From the NCBI RefSeq assembly GCF_001499905.1, contig NZ_LQIS01000003.1, positions 62,001 through 126,000 of the forward strand: a stretch of 64,000 bases of DNA, given 5' to 3'. Positions 17,002 through 25,583 of the stretch are shown piece by piece. Under the pieces are notes generated by a model that saw nothing but the letters and a program-made list of their open reading frames with translations, was not told where the DNA came from and did no database searches. A program made the position numbers and the translations under genes. The DNA comes from Mycobacterium sp. GA-1285 (GTDB lineage: Bacteria > Actinomycetota > Actinomycetes > Mycobacteriales > Mycobacteriaceae). Position 1 is the first letter of the stretch; the number at the start of each line of letters is the position of its first letter.

Positions 17002-17279
17002 GCTGGCCTCCTGGCGCTAGGCTTGACCAACCCTTCAGTCGCGAAGGCGTGGGCGGGGCCCACGCTCCGCATCTGGAAAGCCCTGTCGGACAGGGTTGTT
17101 CCCCATTTACCGGGTTGTAAACCAGAATGGCTCAGGAGCTTCTGGCGCTACGCGGACAGGGCCGATTGTCCTTCAGCGCCGAACCGTGCCCAGACAGTCA
17201 CGCCGGCGACTCTGGGCCGGGCTGGCGTGTCGGTGAAACCGCATCGCCAGTACTCCGACGTCGCGCTAAGCTCTCCTTC

Positions 17280-17633
17280 ATGGAGCTACTACGCAACGTA
17301 GTTGTACTGCTGCACATCGTCGGCTTCGCGATCACGTTCGGCGGGTGGGCGGCGGAGGCGTTGGCGCGACGCTTCCGCACGACGCGCGCCATGGACTACG
17401 GGCTGCTGCTTTCGCTGCTCACCGGACTCGCGCTGGCCGCGCCGTGGCCCGCCGGCATCGAACTCAACTATCCGAAGATCGGGGTCAAACTCGTCATCCT
17501 CGTGATCCTCGGCGGAGTCCTCGGCATGGGCAGCGCCCGTCAGAAGCGCACCGGCCACCCGATACCGCGCCCGATGTTCTGGTCGATCGGCGTCTTGTCG
17601 TTCGCCGCCGCCGCCATCGCCGTGCTGTGGTGA
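17280..17633 (+). CDS. Small multi-pass membrane protein
   Basis: 117 aa from ATG 17280; upstream in-frame sequence is not protein-like. About four hydrophobic helices (VVVLLHIVGFAITFGGWAAE, LLLSLLTGLALAAPW, LVILVILGGVLGMG, FWSIGVLSFAAAAIAVLW) with short basic loops. It looks like a conserved actinobacterial membrane protein of unknown function. No clear operon partner. Confidence 0.7.
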   Translation: MELLRNVVVLLHIVGFAITFGGWAAEALARRFRTTRAMDYGLLLSLLTGLALAAPWPAGIELNYPKIGVKLVILVILGGVLGMGSARQKRTGHPIPRPMFWSIGVLSFAAAAIAVLW

Positions 17634-17696
17634 TTCAACAGGAGCAGCAAACTGATGAATGCTTGAATCGCCATATGTACCTGGAATAATGGTGTA

Positions 17697-18144
17697 GTGA
17701 CGCAAACTGCAATCGAACGTCTTCATATCGTCGAGGGAGTCGACTGGAAGGACGCGGTGATCACTCTGCTGGAGGATTCGCATCCGCACGGTCGACTTCC
17801 CCGAACGCCCGCAACCGCAGCCGGTGATCAGGGAAGCGACCAACGTGCCGAGTTACTTCTACGGCCCGATACCCGACAAGTGTTGGCTGCCAGAGCTTCC
17901 CGCCGATTGGCCCGGCGTACTGTGCCCCCGCTGCGACACCGCCATGCGTGAGGGCGGCTTCACGAGCCTGATCGACTACCTGTTCTCCCAGCATCCGCGG
18001 TGTCCCTACTGCGGCGCCCAGCGGACGCAGAGCGCGCAGTTCGGGCACGTTTTTCATCTGGACTTTCCGCCCTGGGACGACTACCGGGGCTGTGTCCGCC
18101 GTAACGACGACTGGACCTGCACCGAATGCGGCAGCCAGTGGTGA
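17697..18144 (+). pseudogene. Zinc-ribbon protein gene with a probable 1-nt insertion
   Basis: GTG 17697 opens a frame MTQTAIERLHIVEGVDWKD..LLEDSHPH that turns non-protein-like at about 17790. The frame one base later continues as VDFPERPQPQPVIREATNVPSYFYGP and then a complete zinc-ribbon protein with CPRC, CPYC and CTEC pairs ending at 18144. Removing one G of CACGGTC (17787-17793) would join them into a 148-aa protein. The downstream part alone could start at GTG 17824 (106 aa). Metal-binding by three CxxC pairs is likely; function unknown. Frameshift versus sequencing error is unresolved. Confidence 0.5.
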
Positions 18145-18181
18145 CTCGGTCAAGGCGAGTCCGCCTGGCCGCCCGGATCTA

Positions 18182-19198
18182 TCAGCGCTGCGAAATGCGC
18201 TGCGCCACCTCGCCGTAACGCTCGAACCGATCGGGGTCCGCCAGCGCGTTGTACAGTACGACGCGTGACGCCACCCCGCCGTACTTCGCGATGAGCGCGT
18301 CCGCCAACCCGTCCCACGTCGACTCCGTCGCGAACGTCGCGATGTGCTGATCGCTGATACACGCGGCCATGCCTGCGAAGTCACCGGCCTTCTGCTTCTC
18401 CCGGATGCGTGCCGTCGTGCCCTCGAATCCCGCCTCGTCCCAAATGAAGGCGTAGTTGGGCGTGCTGCCGTAGAAGCTCATGCTCGTGCGCACCAGCTCC
18501 CGCTCACGATGGCGCTCTTCGCCGGTGTCGCCGACGATCGTCATCACCGGCACGATCACGGCGATGTCATCGGTCGAGCGCCCCGACTTCGCCGCTCCTT
18601 CAGCCACGTTGGGCAGCACGTGCCGCTCGATGTATCCGGGTTCGCCGAGTGGATGCACATGGATCCCGTCGGCCACCTCGCCGGCCATCCGCAGCATCCA
18701 CGGGTTCACCGCTGCCACGTCGACCTTCGGATCGGGCGCGTCGATCGGGCCCGCGCTCCACTGTGGCGTGATGAAGTCCAGGCTGTAGAAGTCGCCGCGG
18801 TGCTCCAGCTTGCCCGTCCGGAACGCATGGAAGCACGCCTTCACCGCCAGCACGTAATCCCGCAACCGCGGACCCGGGCGCTCGAACTCCATCCCGTAGC
18901 GGCGCACCACATGCGTGCGGACCTGAGTGCCCAAACCAAGGCGGAACCGTCCCGCCGTCGCCTCTTGCAACTCCCACGCCGTCGCCGCCGTCACGAACGG
19001 GCTGCGCGGAAACGCCACTGCCACGCCCGTCGACAACTCCAACCCCGGCGCCGCCTGCGCCGCTACCGCCGCATTCATGTACGGCGTGCGGCCGGTCTCG
19101 GTGAACAGCAAACCCGAGAAGCCGGCCGTCTGCGTCCGCCGAGCCAGCTCACCGATCTCCTGTAGCGGCTGCGGGGTGGTCATCACGTCGACGTGCAC
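18182..19198 (-). CDS. F420-dependent luciferase-like oxidoreductase
   Basis: 338 aa. Luciferase-like monooxygenase TIM-barrel: N-terminal MHVDVMTTPQPLQEIGELARR, the core GLGTQVRTHVVRRYGMEF, and C-terminal FATESTWDGLADALIAKYGG. It resembles the mycobacterial F420-dependent LLM subfamilies (TIGR03617-like, from memory). Likely a cytosolic hydride-transfer enzyme using F420; substrate unknown. Divergent from the nitric oxide reductase operon. Confidence 0.82.
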   Translation of the reverse strand: MHVDVMTTPQPLQEIGELARRTQTAGFSGLLFTETGRTPYMNAAVAAQAAPGLELSTGVAVAFPRSPFVTAATAWELQEATAGRFRLGLGTQVRTHVVRRYGMEFERPGPRLRDYVLAVKACFHAFRTGKLEHRGDFYSLDFITPQWSAGPIDAPDPKVDVAAVNPWMLRMAGEVADGIHVHPLGEPGYIERHVLPNVAEGAAKSGRSTDDIAVIVPVMTIVGDTGEERHRERELVRTSMSFYGSTPNYAFIWDEAGFEGTTARIREKQKAGDFAGMAACISDQHIATFATESTWDGLADALIAKYGGVASRVVLYNALADPDRFERYGEVAQRISQR

Positions 19199-19347
19199 AG
19201 TCGCACCTTACGCGCGGCCTGCGATTTGCCACGCGCGCTTTGGCTAGCCTCCACTCACAACGGACAAGGCCGACGCGAACTTTCGAAACGTCCACCACTT
19301 CCGCGACGCCTTTCGTTACTTTGGCTAGACGCTGAGATCGTGAACCG

Positions 19348-21762
19348 ATGTCGCCGGAAGGGATGGCCGTGACAGATCAGTTCTTGGAGCCCGCGCCGAG
19401 CAAGGCAGAACTCGCCATCTCCAAAGGCTGGGTCCAGGGCGTCGCCCTGGTGATGGTGTTCGGCTTCCTGATCATGGGCATGCTGGCCGCCCGGACCTAC
19501 TCCGACTCGATGCCGCTGCCGCAGCGCGTCGTCGGACCCGACGGCCAGACGCTCTACACCGAGCAAGACATCACCGCCGGGCAGCAGATCTTCCTTCGCC
19601 GCGGGCTGCAGCAGTACGGGTCGGTGATGGGTCACGGCGGCTACCTCGGACCGGACTACACCGCCGAATACCTGCGGCTGTCCGCCGACCACGTCGGCCA
19701 GGAACTGCGCGACGCCGGAGCGCAGGACCCGACCGCCTCCGTCGTCGAGATGATGCGGACCAACCGCTACGACGAGGCAACCGGAACGCTGCAGTTCACC
19801 GCCGAGCAGGTGAGCGCCTTCGAGAAGATCCGCGATTACTACGCCGACTTCTTCGGCACCGATTCCACCGAGTACGGCCTCATCCCGCAGGTCATCACCG
19901 ACCCGCAGGAAATCAAGGAGCTGACAGCGTTTTTCAGCTGGACCGCCTGGGCCAGTGCGGCCCAACGCGACGGCCACTCCTACTCGTACACCAACAACTG
20001 GCCACCCGAACAGCGCGTCAACAACACCCCGACAGCCGACATCCTGGTCTGGTCGGCGATGTCGCTGATCGCGCTGCTCGCCGGGCTCGGCGCGTTGTTC
20101 GCCCTCTACGGCCGGTGGAGCCGCAAAATCGGTTGGCATGCAACCGAAACCCCGTCGCTGAAGTTCCGCCAGCCCGGCGAGGTCGCGATCACCCCGTCCC
20201 AGAAGGCGACCGCGTGGTTCTTCCTCGTCGTCGTGGTGCTCTTCCTTGCCCAGGCGATACTGGGCGGCGCGATCGAGCATTACCGCGCCGAGCTGAGCAA
20301 CTTCTTCGGTCTGGACCTGGCCCAGCTGCTGCCGTTCAACCTGGCGCGGACCTGGCACGTGCAGCTGTCGCTGCTGTGGACCGCGGCGTCGTTCCTCGCC
20401 GCGGGGATCTTCCTGGCGCCGATCATCTCCGGCCGCGAACCGCGCCGGCAGTCCTGGCTGACTTACGGCCTGCTCGGCGCGTTGTTCGTCGTCGTCGCCG
20501 GCACCCTGATCGGCACGGCGCTGAGCACCTTCGGCGTCGAGTGGGCGAAGGGCTCGATCTTCTTCGACCAGCAGTGGGAATACCTTGACCTGCCGCGCTT
20601 CTGGCAGGCGTTGCTGGTGATCGGGCTGTTCCTGTGGATGGCGATCATCTTCCGCGCGATCCGGTCTCGGCTGAAAACCGAGAGCAAGCTCAACATGCCG
20701 TGGCTGTTCTTCTACGCCGGGCTGGCCATCCCCGCGTTCTACGCCGTCGGCATGCTCGCCGGCACCGAAACCCACTTGACCGTCGCCGAATTCTGGCGGT
20801 TCTGGGTGGTGCACCTGTGGGTCGAGGACTTCCTCGAGCTGTTCACCACGGTCATGGTCGCCTACATCTTCGTGATGTTGGGCGTGGTGCGACGCAAGAT
20901 CGCGATCCAGCTGATCTTCCTCGACATCATCCTGTACTCCATGGGCGGCGTGATCGGCACGATGCACCACCTGTACTTCTCCGGAACTCCTGTGGAGCAC
21001 ATGGCTCTTGGCGCGTTCTTCTCCGCGCTGGAGGTCATCCCGCTGACGTTCCTGACCGTCGAGGCGTGGACGTTCCTGCAGCTGGGTTCGCGGCAGCAGT
21101 CGCGCAGCAGCGCGCCGTTCCCACACCGATGGGCGGTGATGTTCCTGGTCGCCGTCGGCTTCTGGAACTTCGTCGGCGCAGGCATTTTCGGCTTCCTGAT
21201 CAACCTGCCGATCGTGTCGTACTACCAGATCGGCACCGCGCTGACGGCCAACCACGCGCACGGCGCGATGATGGGCGTCTACGGCATGCTCGCCGTCGGT
21301 TTGGCGCTCTTCGCGCTTCGCTACATCATCCCGCCGCAACGCTGGCCGGAGAAGCTGGCGAAGCTGTCGTTCTGGTCGCTCAACATCGGGTTGGCGTGGA
21401 TGGTGTTCGCCACGCTGCTGCCGCTCGGCGTGCTGCAGCTGTGGCACTCGGTCAACGACGGCTACTACGAGGCCCGCACCTTGAACTACATCACCCAGTC
21501 GGGCAACGTCGTGCTCGAGTGGCTGCGCATGCCCGGTGACTTCCTGTTCATCCTCGGCGGCGTCCTGCCGTTGGTCTGGATCGCCTGGCTCGGTGTGCGT
21601 TACGGCATCAAGGCGACCACACACACGCTGCCCGCCGAGACGTTGTTCGTCGAGGAGCACGCCCACGCCGAGGAGGACCGCACCGGTATGGCGGTACCGG
21701 GACGCAGTCGGTACGCGTCGGACCGGCGGGTGACGCCCGACGAAAGCGGTGAGGGCCCGTGA
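19348..21762 (+). CDS. norB: Quinol-dependent nitric oxide reductase, large subunit (qNOR)
   Basis: 804 aa from ATG 19348; in-frame ATG 19363 and GTG 19369 lie closer to the GGAAGGG site and may be the true start. The N-terminal hydrophobic helix and large periplasmic domain (QQIFLRRGLQQYGSVMGHGGYLGPDY) are typical of single-subunit qNOR. About twelve further helices follow with heme/FeB ligands in RTWHVQLSLLW, GTMHHLYFSG and NHAHGAMMGVYG. It reduces NO to N2O at the membrane with quinol as donor. First gene of a four-gene overlapping operon. Confidence 0.92.
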   Translation: MSPEGMAVTDQFLEPAPSKAELAISKGWVQGVALVMVFGFLIMGMLAARTYSDSMPLPQRVVGPDGQTLYTEQDITAGQQIFLRRGLQQYGSVMGHGGYLGPDYTAEYLRLSADHVGQELRDAGAQDPTASVVEMMRTNRYDEATGTLQFTAEQVSAFEKIRDYYADFFGTDSTEYGLIPQVITDPQEIKELTAFFSWTAWASAAQRDGHSYSYTNNWPPEQRVNNTPTADILVWSAMSLIALLAGLGALFALYGRWSRKIGWHATETPSLKFRQPGEVAITPSQKATAWFFLVVVVLFLAQAILGGAIEHYRAELSNFFGLDLAQLLPFNLARTWHVQLSLLWTAASFLAAGIFLAPIISGREPRRQSWLTYGLLGALFVVVAGTLIGTALSTFGVEWAKGSIFFDQQWEYLDLPRFWQALLVIGLFLWMAIIFRAIRSRLKTESKLNMPWLFFYAGLAIPAFYAVGMLAGTETHLTVAEFWRFWVVHLWVEDFLELFTTVMVAYIFVMLGVVRRKIAIQLIFLDIILYSMGGVIGTMHHLYFSGTPVEHMALGAFFSALEVIPLTFLTVEAWTFLQLGSRQQSRSSAPFPHRWAVMFLVAVGFWNFVGAGIFGFLINLPIVSYYQIGTALTANHAHGAMMGVYGMLAVGLALFALRYIIPPQRWPEKLAKLSFWSLNIGLAWMVFATLLPLGVLQLWHSVNDGYYEARTLNYITQSGNVVLEWLRMPGDFLFILGGVLPLVWIAWLGVRYGIKATTHTLPAETLFVEEHAHAEEDRTGMAVPGRSRYASDRRVTPDESGEGP

Positions 21763-22403
21763 TCGCCGGCATCGGGATCGCCGCCTGGCTGACGATCGGC
21801 TACGCGCTGGTGCTCGTCGCCATTGCCTACGGGATCGACACATTCGCCCGGCGCGCTGCAGCCAAAATCGAGGGGCACCGCACGGGCGCATTCGTCTACC
21901 ACGAGGACCACGATGCTTGGCAATGCCCGGAGGATCAGTGGTTGTGGCCCACGTCCTTTGACCCCGACAACCGGGTCATGCGCTACCGGGGCACCCCGTC
22001 GATCTGCAACGCCTGCCCGGTCAAGCACACCTGCACCTCGTCGCATGACGGACGCGAGGTGAGCCGGGCGATCGACAGTTGGCCGGCATCGGAAGCGGCG
22101 CGGTTCCACCGCGGAATCGCCTGCGCCGTCACCGTCATCGCGGTCATCCTGCCCCTGGTGACCGCGATCGCGGCCGACACCGCGCCGGAGGCGCTGCTGC
22201 TGCTGGGAACCGCCGTCGTCGTCGGTGTGCTGTCGTTGCCGCTGTGGTCGCATCTGCGCCGCACCCCCGCGGTGCCGGACGGGGTCGTGTTCCAGTCGCT
22301 CGACGAGAACGTCGAGGAACGAGAGCGGTTGGCCAAAGCGGAGATCCGGCGTCGTAGCTCGTATGCGTCCGACCGGCGAGCCGAATCGCGGGAGGTGCTC
22401 TGA
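21759..22403 (+). CDS. Membrane protein with a Cys motif, second gene of the NOR operon
   Basis: 214 aa. GTG 21759 overlaps the norB stop (GTGA). One N-terminal helix is followed by a soluble loop with CNACPVKHTC and an upstream QCPEDQW, then two more helices (about 120-170). Four Cys could bind a metal or an Fe-S centre. Operon position suggests a redox or assembly partner of the NO reductase. Family not recognised by name. Confidence 0.7.
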   Translation: MIAGIGIAAWLTIGYALVLVAIAYGIDTFARRAAAKIEGHRTGAFVYHEDHDAWQCPEDQWLWPTSFDPDNRVMRYRGTPSICNACPVKHTCTSSHDGREVSRAIDSWPASEAARFHRGIACAVTVIAVILPLVTAIAADTAPEALLLLGTAVVVGVLSLPLWSHLRRTPAVPDGVVFQSLDENVEERERLAKAEIRRRSSYASDRRAESREVL

Positions 22404-23230
22404 TGGACGCGTGGTTGGTGGTCGTGGTGTTCTTCGCGATCGCGCTGCTGGCGGTCGCGGTCGCGTCGGTACGCGTGGTCAAGGAGTACGAGCGTGGGGT
22501 GGCGTTTCGCCTCGGCCGGCTGCGCGGACCGCTGGGGCCCGGCATCGTCGTCGTCCTGCCTGGCATCGACAAGCTCGTGCGAGTGGACCTGCGGACGGTG
22601 ACCCTGACGATTCCGCCGCAGGAGGTCATCACCCGCGACAACGTGACCGCGCGCGTCAACGCCGTCGTGCTGTTTCGGGTGACCGATCCCACGAAATCGG
22701 TGATGGCCGTGGAGAACTTCGCGATCGCGACGTCGCAGATCGCGCAGACCACGCTGCGTTCGGTCGTGGGACGCGCGGACCTCGACACGCTGCTGGCGCA
22801 CCGCGCCGATCTCAACGAGGATCTCGCGGCGTCGATCGCGAAGCAGACCGAACCGTGGGGAGTCGTCGTCGAGGTCGTCGAGATCAAGGACGTCGAGATC
22901 CCCGAGATGATGCAGCGGGCGATGGCCCGCGAGGCGGAGGCCGAACGGGAACGGCGCGCGAAGGTGATCAGCGCACGCGGCGAACTGCAGGCGTCGACCG
23001 AACTGCGCGACGCCGCGATCACCCTCAGCGAGAGCCCGGCGTCACTGCAATTGCGGTATCTGCAGACCCTGCTCGAACTCGGCGCCGACCAGAACTCCAC
23101 CGTCGTCTTCCCGATCCCGATGGACATCGTGCGCCCGTTCCTCGAAGGTTCACGGTCCGACAAGGCCGTCGACACCGGCGGCCCCAGTGAGGCGGTTCCC
23201 CACATCAGGAGGGTGAAATCCGATGAGTAG
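22403..23230 (+). CDS. Slipin / SPFH (band 7) protein
   Basis: 275 aa. Its ATG overlaps the previous stop (TGATG). An N-terminal membrane anchor (VVVVFFAIALLAVAVASVRVV) precedes a band 7 domain (YERGVAFRLGRLRGPLGPG, LTIPPQEVITRDNVTARV, VVGRADLDTLL) and a C-terminal coiled coil. Slipins scaffold membrane protein complexes; here the partner is probably the NO reductase. Confidence 0.9.
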   Translation: MDAWLVVVVFFAIALLAVAVASVRVVKEYERGVAFRLGRLRGPLGPGIVVVLPGIDKLVRVDLRTVTLTIPPQEVITRDNVTARVNAVVLFRVTDPTKSVMAVENFAIATSQIAQTTLRSVVGRADLDTLLAHRADLNEDLAASIAKQTEPWGVVVEVVEIKDVEIPEMMQRAMAREAEAERERRAKVISARGELQASTELRDAAITLSESPASLQLRYLQTLLELGADQNSTVVFPIPMDIVRPFLEGSRSDKAVDTGGPSEAVPHIRRVKSDE

Positions 23231-23540
23231 CACCACACCTGACCCCGCGGCCGTCGGCGAGTCCGACGTTGCCCCGGACGACGGCCGTCCCGTCGTGCTC
23301 GAGCCGACGCCGCCCGGCCTGTGGCGGGCGCTGCTGGGAACGGCAGTCGCCGTGCTGGCACCGCTGTTCGGGTTCCTCGTCGGCGGGATATTCGGAGCCG
23401 GGACGACCGGCGACTCCGTCGATCCGATGTTTCTGTCGCTGTTCGCCGGCATCGTGATCGGCGGCCTCGGCGTGCTCGTGGCGCTCTCCGGGGGCGCGCG
23501 GCTGTGGCGGTACTTCCACCGCCAGGACGCACAGCAGTGA
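23223..23540 (+). CDS. Small two-helix membrane protein, last clear gene of the NOR operon
   Basis: 105 aa. Overlaps the slipin gene by 8 nt. An acidic, Pro-rich N-terminus is followed by two hydrophobic segments (LLGTAVAVLAPLFGFLVGGI and FLSLFAGIVIGGLGVLVAL). No recognised family. Tight overlap supports co-translation with the slipin. Confidence 0.65.
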   Translation: MSSTTPDPAAVGESDVAPDDGRPVVLEPTPPGLWRALLGTAVAVLAPLFGFLVGGIFGAGTTGDSVDPMFLSLFAGIVIGGLGVLVALSGGARLWRYFHRQDAQQ

Positions 23541-23770
23541 GTCTCGACGACGCCATTCGCCTTATTGGCCTCTGTGAATTCGACCTCGAGTTGCAGATCG
23601 TCGAGCGCGACGACAGCGATCTCGCCCACGCGGCACGCATCGCCCCGCTCACCGGTCAGCAACGGCTCGATCGTCGCGCCCGACTGGCGACATGTCGTTT
23701 CGGCCGTCGGGAACTGGGGGATACGTTGACCTACGCCGCGATGCGGTGTCCACCGAGATCTATGGTGTGA
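23537..23770 (+). CDS. Possible additional small protein at the end of the NOR operon
   Basis: 77 aa. GTG 23537 overlaps the previous stop (GTGA) and the frame reads SLDDAIRLIGLCEFDLELQIVE before becoming Arg-rich. GC at third positions is moderate (about 70% over the first 56 codons). It could be a real fifth gene or chance read-through of the operon frame. It fills most of the 244-bp gap before the DUF2293 gene. Confidence 0.3.
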   Translation: MSLDDAIRLIGLCEFDLELQIVERDDSDLAHAARIAPLTGQQRLDRRARLATCRFGRRELGDTLTYAAMRCPPRSMV

Positions 23771-23784
23771 CAGTTGAAATCGCG

Positions 23785-24819
23785 TCAGGTGTCGAGCATG
23801 GTGGCACCCTCGCGCCAGGCGGTGAGGACATCCTCGACGCGGTCGTACACCCGCGCCCTGGCGGTATCGCGGTCGACACCGGACATGAGCAGGTCGTCGT
23901 AATCGGTGTCGATATGGCGGATCGACGCGGCGACGGCGAGTAGGACTGCCTCTGAATTCAGCTGTCGCGCAGCGGCACTGCGCCCCACTCTGCCGCTTCC
24001 GCGGGCGGCGGCGTGCAATGCGATCGCCTCCGCACGGGCGGCAGGACATCCGGGAAACTGCGCACGGATCGCGGCGGCGAACTCGGCCTGGAAGCGCACG
24101 TCCTCATCGGCGCGACGAATCTTGTCGCGGTCGCGGCGCCTTGCCCGGATGTCTGCGTCCGACAGACATTCTTGCGCGGCCTGTTCGATAGCTGCCGGCT
24201 CGGCCAGAATGCCCTGTCGTTCGTAGCGATTGCGTCGCCTGGCCCAGCGCACCACCACGGCGGACAGCCGGCTAGCCTTCTTGGCGCGGCGGGTGAGCGC
24301 GGCGTCACCGGATGGTAGGAACTCGAGGTGGCCGAGGTCGGCGCAGTCGAGACACAGGGTGCCCACCGTGCTCTTGAGAAGGAGATCACCGGGGTCGTGG
24401 GCCTCGCCGCAGGCCGCACAGTCCCATGCGTTGTGCGGTGAGATCACGACGATGTCGCGGGGACGCGGCTGCTCGGGCACCGGCTGCACGTGGTTCGCCG
24501 TCGCCCAGTGCGTGCGGTAAGCCTGTTCGACGTCGGGATCGCCGTCGGCGGTGAAGATGAGGTCGCCATAGCTGGCTTCACGGCGTTCGAGTCCGCGCTC
24601 TTCGGCCCAGTGCCGCAGGGCTTCCGCGGCTTCGACGACCTTATCGCCGCCGACCTGCACGCGCATCTCCAACCGTGGCAAGCGGCCCTGATCCCACCGC
24701 TCGATGTTCGGTTGCGCGAGCCAGCCCAGGCCCACGAGAACGTCGATGGTTCGGACCGCTCCTCGTTCGTCCAGCAGCGCCTCGGCAACCCGCTCGACAC
24801 GCGTCTTCACGTTCGCCAT
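23785..24819 (-). CDS. DUF2293 domain-containing protein
   Basis: 344 aa. The N-terminus (VERVAEALLDERGAVRTIDVLVGLGWL) is helical, the middle has a zinc-finger-like set (CAACGEAHD, LCLDCADLGH), and the C-terminal third is the DUF2293 region (FPGCPAARAEAIALHAAARGSGRVGR). The family's function is unknown. It is divergent from the toxin-antitoxin operon. Confidence 0.78.
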   Translation of the reverse strand: MANVKTRVERVAEALLDERGAVRTIDVLVGLGWLAQPNIERWDQGRLPRLEMRVQVGGDKVVEAAEALRHWAEERGLERREASYGDLIFTADGDPDVEQAYRTHWATANHVQPVPEQPRPRDIVVISPHNAWDCAACGEAHDPGDLLLKSTVGTLCLDCADLGHLEFLPSGDAALTRRAKKASRLSAVVVRWARRRNRYERQGILAEPAAIEQAAQECLSDADIRARRRDRDKIRRADEDVRFQAEFAAAIRAQFPGCPAARAEAIALHAAARGSGRVGRSAAARQLNSEAVLLAVAASIRHIDTDYDDLLMSGVDRDTARARVYDRVEDVLTAWREGATMLDT

Positions 24820-24862
24820 GAGTCGACCATACTTCCGGGGGCGACACGATCGATCGGGAGTG

Positions 24863-24889
24863 TGGTATCAGAGTGGTATCATCGCGCGA
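24863..24889 (+). promoter_or_regulatory. Direct-repeat operator and leaderless promoter of the toxin-antitoxin operon
   Basis: TGGTATCA occurs at 24863-24870 and again at 24874-24881, 11 bp apart (one helical turn). The second copy contains TATCAT (24877-24882), a good -10 box, followed by 7 nt and then the antitoxin ATG at 24890. That spacing predicts a leaderless mRNA starting at the ATG, with the antitoxin binding over its own -10. Confidence 0.6.
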
Positions 24890-25096
24890 ATGGGCATGAC
24901 ACTACGGACCAGCGAGAAGCAGACGGAAGCGCTGCGCCGGCAGGCCGAGGCCGAGGGGCGTTCGATGCAGGCGGTGGCGCTTTCGGCCATCGACGAGTAC
25001 ATCGAGCGTCGCTCTCATCAGAACGACGTAAAAGCCGTGTTGGACAAGGTGATCGAACGTGAGCAAGGTTTGCTGCGGCGCCTCGCCGACACATGA
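24890..25096 (+). CDS. Ribbon-helix-helix antitoxin of a Doc toxin-antitoxin system
   Basis: 68 aa. The N-terminal MTLRTSEKQTEALRRQAEAE with SMQAVALSAIDEYIERR is a ribbon-helix-helix DNA-binding unit. The C-terminal 25 residues are charged and would wrap the toxin. Its stop overlaps the toxin start (ATGA). It likely represses the operon through the direct repeats upstream. Confidence 0.82.
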   Translation: MGMTLRTSEKQTEALRRQAEAEGRSMQAVALSAIDEYIERRSHQNDVKAVLDKVIEREQGLLRRLADT

Positions 25097-25467
25097 CCGT
25101 CTATCTGGACCTCGACGACCTGCAGTTGATCGCTGAGCGGGCTGTTCCGGGCGAGGTCATCGTCAGGGATTACGGCCTGCTGGAATCGGCGGCGGCACGT
25201 CCGAGGACCATCGTCGGCGGGGCCGAGGCGTATCCCGACATCCACACGAAGGCGGCCGCGATGCTGCATTCGCTTTGCCGCAACCATGCGCTCGTCGACG
25301 GCAATAAGCGCTTGGCGTGGACGGCGTGTCAGGTGTTTCTCGGTCTCAACGATGAGTGGGTGACAGCTGATGAGGATGCGCGCTTCGACTTCATGATCGC
25401 CATCGCGTCAGGTGTGATCGACGATGTGCATGAGATCGCTACCCAATTGCGGACATGGTGCGCCTGA
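25093..25467 (+). CDS. doc: Death-on-curing (Doc/Fic) family toxin
   Basis: 124 aa. The Fic-fold core motif is RNHALVDGNKRLAW (His65, Asp69, Asn71, Lys72, Arg73). YLDLDDLQLIAERA at the N-terminus and SLCRNH are typical of chromosomal Doc proteins. Doc of phage P1 phosphorylates elongation factor Tu; the same activity is likely but not shown here. Translationally coupled to its antitoxin. Confidence 0.88.
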   Translation: MTVYLDLDDLQLIAERAVPGEVIVRDYGLLESAAARPRTIVGGAEAYPDIHTKAAAMLHSLCRNHALVDGNKRLAWTACQVFLGLNDEWVTADEDARFDFMIAIASGVIDDVHEIATQLRTWCA

Positions 25468-25474
25468 ACTTGAA

Positions 25475-25555
25475 TCAGCGATCCGCCAGCCACGCGAAGA
25501 ACTCTTCGGCGGTGAACACCGGCTTGCCGAACAGATCCGCGGTGTTTTGCCGCAT
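25475..25555 (-). CDS. Possible 26-residue protein or gene remnant
   Basis: The minus-strand frame from ATG 25555 reads MRQNTADLFGKPVFTAEEF and ends FAWLADR, which looks like a genuine protein segment. It has no strong ribosome site and sits convergent to doc. It may be the C-terminal remnant of an older gene. Function unknown. Confidence 0.25.
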   Translation of the reverse strand: MRQNTADLFGKPVFTAEEFFAWLADR

Positions 25556-25583
25556 CCTGGCGAAACCGGGCAGACTGGAGCGC

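Noticed and set aside
19255..21891. 878-codon minus-strand open frame opposite norB
   Set aside because: His/Arg/Gln/Asp-rich low-complexity translation; it is antisense to a conserved qNOR gene.
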